Below, piece after piece: positions 61,202 to 64,000 of a stretch of DNA of 64,000 nucleotides. Made by a program: the position numbers and the translations under genes. The notes beneath the pieces are model-generated. The model had not been told where the DNA came from. It saw only the letters and a program-made list of their open reading frames with translations, and did not search any database. Each line of letters opens with the position of its first letter. Within the stretch, counting starts at the first letter, position 1. The stretch comes from Sulfonitrofixus sp041553195 (GTDB taxonomy: Bacteria; Campylobacterota; Campylobacteria; Campylobacterales; Sulfurimonadaceae), in NCBI GenBank assembly GCA_041553195.1, contig JBFEJN010000001.1, positions 1 to 64,000 on the forward strand, written 5' to 3'.

Positions 61202-63547
61202 ATGTCTGCAATAACCACTATTCTTCCCACCTCACGTGCTATACGTTCGCACATTTTAAAAGAGCAGTCGGTTGACGGTTTCTTGTCACATTACCTGACG
61301 ATAGGTGAGTTTCTGCAGCGTGTTATGCATGTTGAAGGATACCACCGGGTTGACGAAGATACAAGGACACTGCTATTACTTGAAGCAGCGGATTTTAAAA
61401 ACTTCACCACACTCAATATCGAGCGCAATTTTTTTACCTTTACACAGAATGCCAGTTACCTGTTTCGTTTTTTCGAGGAGCTGAGCGGTGAATTGGTCGA
61501 CATTGGTAGTCTCGAATTTGCAGATACCTATGGAGACTACGAAGAACACATTACGATCTTGCAGGAACTCTATTACCGTTATAAGCGTATATGCGAAGAG
61601 AAAAAGATTCTGGACCCGATTTTTTTGCCGGAGCACTATAAGCTCAATACAGGTTATTTGAAAAGCCTGGGTAAGGTAGAACTCTATGCACTCGGATATT
61701 TGACAAATTTTGAGATGGAAGTACTGCTGGCTGCTGCAGAAATTATTCCCGTCATACTGCGTTACAGTGCGAATCAATTCAATACAAAACTAACGCGAAA
61801 ATTCGAAGCGCTTGGTGTTGCGGTTGTAGCAGAAAGCACTCAGCGGATAGATTTGCAGACGTTAGATGTAGATGAAGTCAGGCCGATTGCTAATGCGATC
61901 AATGCAAAGGTAGAGAGTTTTACACAGTCACTTCTGCAGGTTGGTTTTATTAAACAGAAAGTTTATGCTTTGATCGAAGAGGGTTTAGCCCCCGAAAAAA
62001 TCGTTGTGGTCTTGCCGGATGAGAGTTTTGCTGAACATTTGAGACGTTTTGATGAAGAGGGGAACTTTAACTTCGCGATGGGCATTCCGCTGACGCAAAG
62101 TCTGTTTGTCGAGAGCCTGGAGGCTGTCATGCAGTATTTGGAAAATAGAACTGTCGAAAATACTGCCCGCCTGAACCGCGTGGGTGCTGAGCTCCTTGAA
62201 GTCCTGTTCACCAAACACCGTGCCCCGGTACATACACTGGACTTTTCAGCGTTAATGGAACCCTTTTTGGAGAAAGAACACGACAAGGCGGTCATCGACA
62301 TTGTACGCGAAGAGCTCTACTATTTCGAGAAGATCATACCGGCTTTGGGCGAGGCCCCTCTAAAGTCAGCCCTGCATCTTTTTGTAAACCGTCTGAAAAG
62401 TAAAAGCATTGATGATGTGCGCGGAGGTAAGATCACGGTGATGGGTGTGCTGGAGACACGTTTAGTGGAATACGAAGGTGTCATTGTCGTCAATTTTAAC
62501 GAAGGCGTCGTTCCGCGAAAAAGTGAAAAAGACCTTTTTTTGAATTCAACGACCCGTTACAATGCAGGACTGCCGACGACGAGTGAACGGGAAGATCTGC
62601 AAAAGCTATATTACCATTCACTGTTTACACAGGCCAGACAGGTTGAGATCGCCTATGTCCACTCCACCGACGCGGTTCCATCCCGGTTTTTGACGCAGCT
62701 TGGCCTCGTGTCGGGCGGTAGACAGAATGATGCCCTTTATGCCCCTGTCATAATGCCGGTGCAAAGCTATGACAAAAAAGAAATGTGTGAGATAGAAGGT
62801 GAGTATGATTTTATAAAACAACCACTCTCTGCAACGGGTCTAAAAACATTTTTGACCTGCCGGCGCAAGTTCTATCATAAATATGTTGAGGGGTTGAAAG
62901 ACCATGAGATTGCGCAGGATATGCCCAAAGAACATGAGATCGGAACAGCTCTGCACGAGGCGCTGAAGATCGTTTATGAAGAACAAGACCACTTCAGTGA
63001 CAAAGAAGTACTCAAAAAGGCACTCTCCATAGCGCTTGATCAGAGCAGCGGAAACAGTGTACTGGACAAATACCTGCATAAACTCTGGATGAACCGCTTA
63101 GAGCCGTTTCTGGAACATGAGATAGAACGTTTCAAAGAGGTACGTGTCCATGCGTGTGAGAAAAAACTCGAAAGGGAGGTACGGGGGATCAAACTCGCCG
63201 GTGTGATCGATCGTATAGACAGAACTGTGGACGGTCTTGAGGTGCTGGATTACAAAAGTGGAAAATACATGACCTACACGCTTAAAACGCTGGAAAAGGC
63301 AACTGATTTTCAGTTGGAGTTTTATTATCTTCTGGCCGGAACGCTTGGTGAGGTCAACAACTGCGGTTTCTACGATCTCAACAAGGGCAAAATAATATAT
63401 GAACCCGTCTTGAATGACAAACTCGAAAGGCTTTATAGTCTGCTGGATGAACTTAGAGAGACAAAGCATTTTGATTTTGAGATGACAGAGAAGTTGAGTG
63501 ACTGCAGTTACTGCGAATATGCCTACCTCTGCCAAAGGGGAGTGTGA
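61202..63547 (+). CDS. addB: AddB-type helicase-nuclease subunit with Fe-S nuclease domain
   Basis: 781 residues. N-terminal part is an inactivated helicase-like region (residues 1-500), and the C-terminal part is a RecB-type PD-(D/E)XK nuclease: GVIDRIDR with the catalytic Asp and EVLDYKSGK with Asp and Lys. Cysteines LTCRRKFYHKYV and the C-terminal CSYCEYAYLC give four Fe-S ligands, as in AddB. It works with AddA in double-strand-break repair and degradation of linear DNA. AAGG precedes the ATG. The stop codon lies inside the first copy of a 25-bp inverted repeat. The addB-addA order matches Campylobacterota relatives. Confidence 0.88.
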   Translation: MSAITTILPTSRAIRSHILKEQSVDGFLSHYLTIGEFLQRVMHVEGYHRVDEDTRTLLLLEAADFKNFTTLNIERNFFTFTQNASYLFRFFEELSGELVDIGSLEFADTYGDYEEHITILQELYYRYKRICEEKKILDPIFLPEHYKLNTGYLKSLGKVELYALGYLTNFEMEVLLAAAEIIPVILRYSANQFNTKLTRKFEALGVAVVAESTQRIDLQTLDVDEVRPIANAINAKVESFTQSLLQVGFIKQKVYALIEEGLAPEKIVVVLPDESFAEHLRRFDEEGNFNFAMGIPLTQSLFVESLEAVMQYLENRTVENTARLNRVGAELLEVLFTKHRAPVHTLDFSALMEPFLEKEHDKAVIDIVREELYYFEKIIPALGEAPLKSALHLFVNRLKSKSIDDVRGGKITVMGVLETRLVEYEGVIVVNFNEGVVPRKSEKDLFLNSTTRYNAGLPTTSEREDLQKLYYHSLFTQARQVEIAYVHSTDAVPSRFLTQLGLVSGGRQNDALYAPVIMPVQSYDKKEMCEIEGEYDFIKQPLSATGLKTFLTCRRKFYHKYVEGLKDHEIAQDMPKEHEIGTALHEALKIVYEEQDHFSDKEVLKKALSIALDQSSGNSVLDKYLHKLWMNRLEPFLEHEIERFKEVRVHACEKKLEREVRGIKLAGVIDRIDRTVDGLEVLDYKSGKYMTYTLKTLEKATDFQLEFYYLLAGTLGEVNNCGFYDLNKGKIIYEPVLNDKLERLYSLLDELRETKHFDFEMTEKLSDCSYCEYAYLCQRGV

Positions 63548-63813
63548 AACCTTTGTATACAGATCATATACTCAGCAGTTGCGAGAGCGTTTTAATCAAG
63601 GCAGATGTTCTTCAGCATAGCTGTAGCTACGTTGAAGGTTATCTAACGCGGAGTAAAGCGCTCTCACTACTGCCCTTCGGGAGGAGACATAAGGGGCAAT
63701 CTTGCTTCACTTTTCTTTTTGACTTAGTCACAACTAGGCCTTCAAATAAAACTAAAACAATCTTACCCCTTATTTCCCCTCTGAGCGGTATGATCTGTAT
63801 ACAAAGGTTTCAC
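63544..63813. repeat. Spacer bounded by perfect 25-bp inverted repeats
   Basis: Bases 63544-63568 and 63789-63813 are exact reverse complements (GTGAAACCTTTGTATACAGA plus TCATA). Inside there are further pairs, for example CTCAG next to both ends, GAGAGCG near 63583 with CGCTCTC near 63660, and AAGGGG with CCCCTT. The left copy includes the addB stop; the right copy includes AAAGG, the presumed addA ribosome-binding site, and ends two bases before its ATG. The element has no open frame. It could be a small non-autonomous mobile element or a regulatory hairpin. Confidence 0.85.
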
Positions 63814-63815
63814 TA

Positions 63816-64000
63816 ATGTCCGAGTTTATTCCTTTTCATGCCTATGAAGCGAGTGCGGGCGCAGGAAAGACCTTCTCACTGGTCGTACGTTATCTCTCCC
63901 TTCTTTTTATGGGGGAACCTGCCGACAAGATCCTGGCGTTGACTTTTACCAATAAAGCCGCCAACGAGATGCAGGAGCGTATTATCGAGACCTTGATGTA
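63816..64000 (+). CDS. addA: AddA/RecB-like helicase-nuclease (5' part, cut by window edge)
   Basis: First 61 residues of a UvrD/RecB-like superfamily I helicase: FHAYEASAGAGKTFSLVVRY with the Walker A motif AGAGKT near residue 14, and ILALTFTNKAANEMQERI (motif Ia) near 40. The frame continues beyond the window. Expected to be the motor and second nuclease subunit partnering AddB. Translation would begin right after the right arm of the inverted-repeat element, whose pairing could hide the AAAGG ribosome-binding site. Confidence 0.88.
   Translation, partial: MSEFIPFHAYEASAGAGKTFSLVVRYLSLLFMGEPADKILALTFTNKAANEMQERIIETLM

Noticed and set aside
63548..63815. Small ORF between addB and addA (63544-63816)
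   Set aside because: The open frame crosses the inverted repeats, has no ribosome-binding site and its translation has no domain; the inverted repeats explain the region better.

Overview
This window looks like a chromosomal segment of a Campylobacterota (Epsilonproteobacteria) bacterium, probably a free-living Sulfurimonas/Sulfuricurvum/Sulfurovum-type relative. The evidence is a PglB-type N-glycosylation locus, a futalosine-pathway mqnA, a ccoNOQP cbb3 oxidase operon followed by DUF4006 and FixH-like genes, and two gene orders that I recall from Campylobacter jejuni (dcd-accB-accC-surA-like-gltX-malic enzyme; purA-DUF507-carA-cco-addBA). All calls come from reading the sequence and from family knowledge; no database search was run.

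Region by region. 1-8574 (minus strand): a type II secretion operon transcribed gspG, a gspH-like pseudopilin, gspF, a 43-codon ORF, then gspK, L, M, N, C, D and E (gspE runs off the left edge). No full gspI or gspJ is present. 8731-10159: two tandem PlsC acyltransferase paralogues. 10260-10687 (minus): four tRNAs (Gly, Leu, Cys, Ser). 10838-12523: ilvD. 12710-21634 (minus): a protein N-glycosylation cluster with pglF, a WecA/WbpL-like polyprenyl-phosphate sugar transferase, the oligosaccharyltransferase pglB and four glycan-assembly genes, one of them of the KpsS/KpsC capsule family. 21785-26334: an OprD-like porin and a CitE/HpcH-like aldolase (minus), then a methyltransferase and an asparagine synthetase (plus). 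26513-28923: lipoprotein, ArsC-like reductase, YdcH-like protein, a membrane protein and dcd. 29119-35219: accB, accC, a SurA-like chaperone, gltX and malic enzyme. 35523-38714: a large NAD-glutamate dehydrogenase. 38908-41650: mqnA and a moaD-moaE-moeA operon. 41666-44995: diguanylate cyclase, YajR-like MFS transporter, rdgB.

45079-46790 is the most unusual part. A retron-type reverse transcriptase carries a C-terminal coiled region, one transmembrane helix and a PEGA-like domain. Upstream lies a compact structured sequence with a perfect TATAAT box, an 8-bp outer inverted repeat (a1/a2), a TAGC motif where a retron branching guanosine would sit, a UUCG hairpin and a UUU-loop hairpin. I read this as a possible membrane-anchored retron with a very short msr-msd; the RNA part is inference.

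46867-54834: methyltransferase, periplasmic rhodanese, rubredoxin (55 aa), uppP, class V aminotransferase, hisZ-like gene, purA, DUF507, carA. 54938-61057: a DsbD_2/TauE-like membrane protein with nine regularly spaced cysteines in its tail, then ccoNOQP, DUF4006, a 33-34 aa membrane microprotein, a two-TM protein and a FixH-like protein. 61202-64000: addB, a 270-bp spacer bounded by perfect 25-bp inverted repeats, and the start of addA. Structured repeats recur between genes (12.5, 35.2, 48.5 and 53 kb), and eight copies of a 7-bp unit abut the gdh stop codon.
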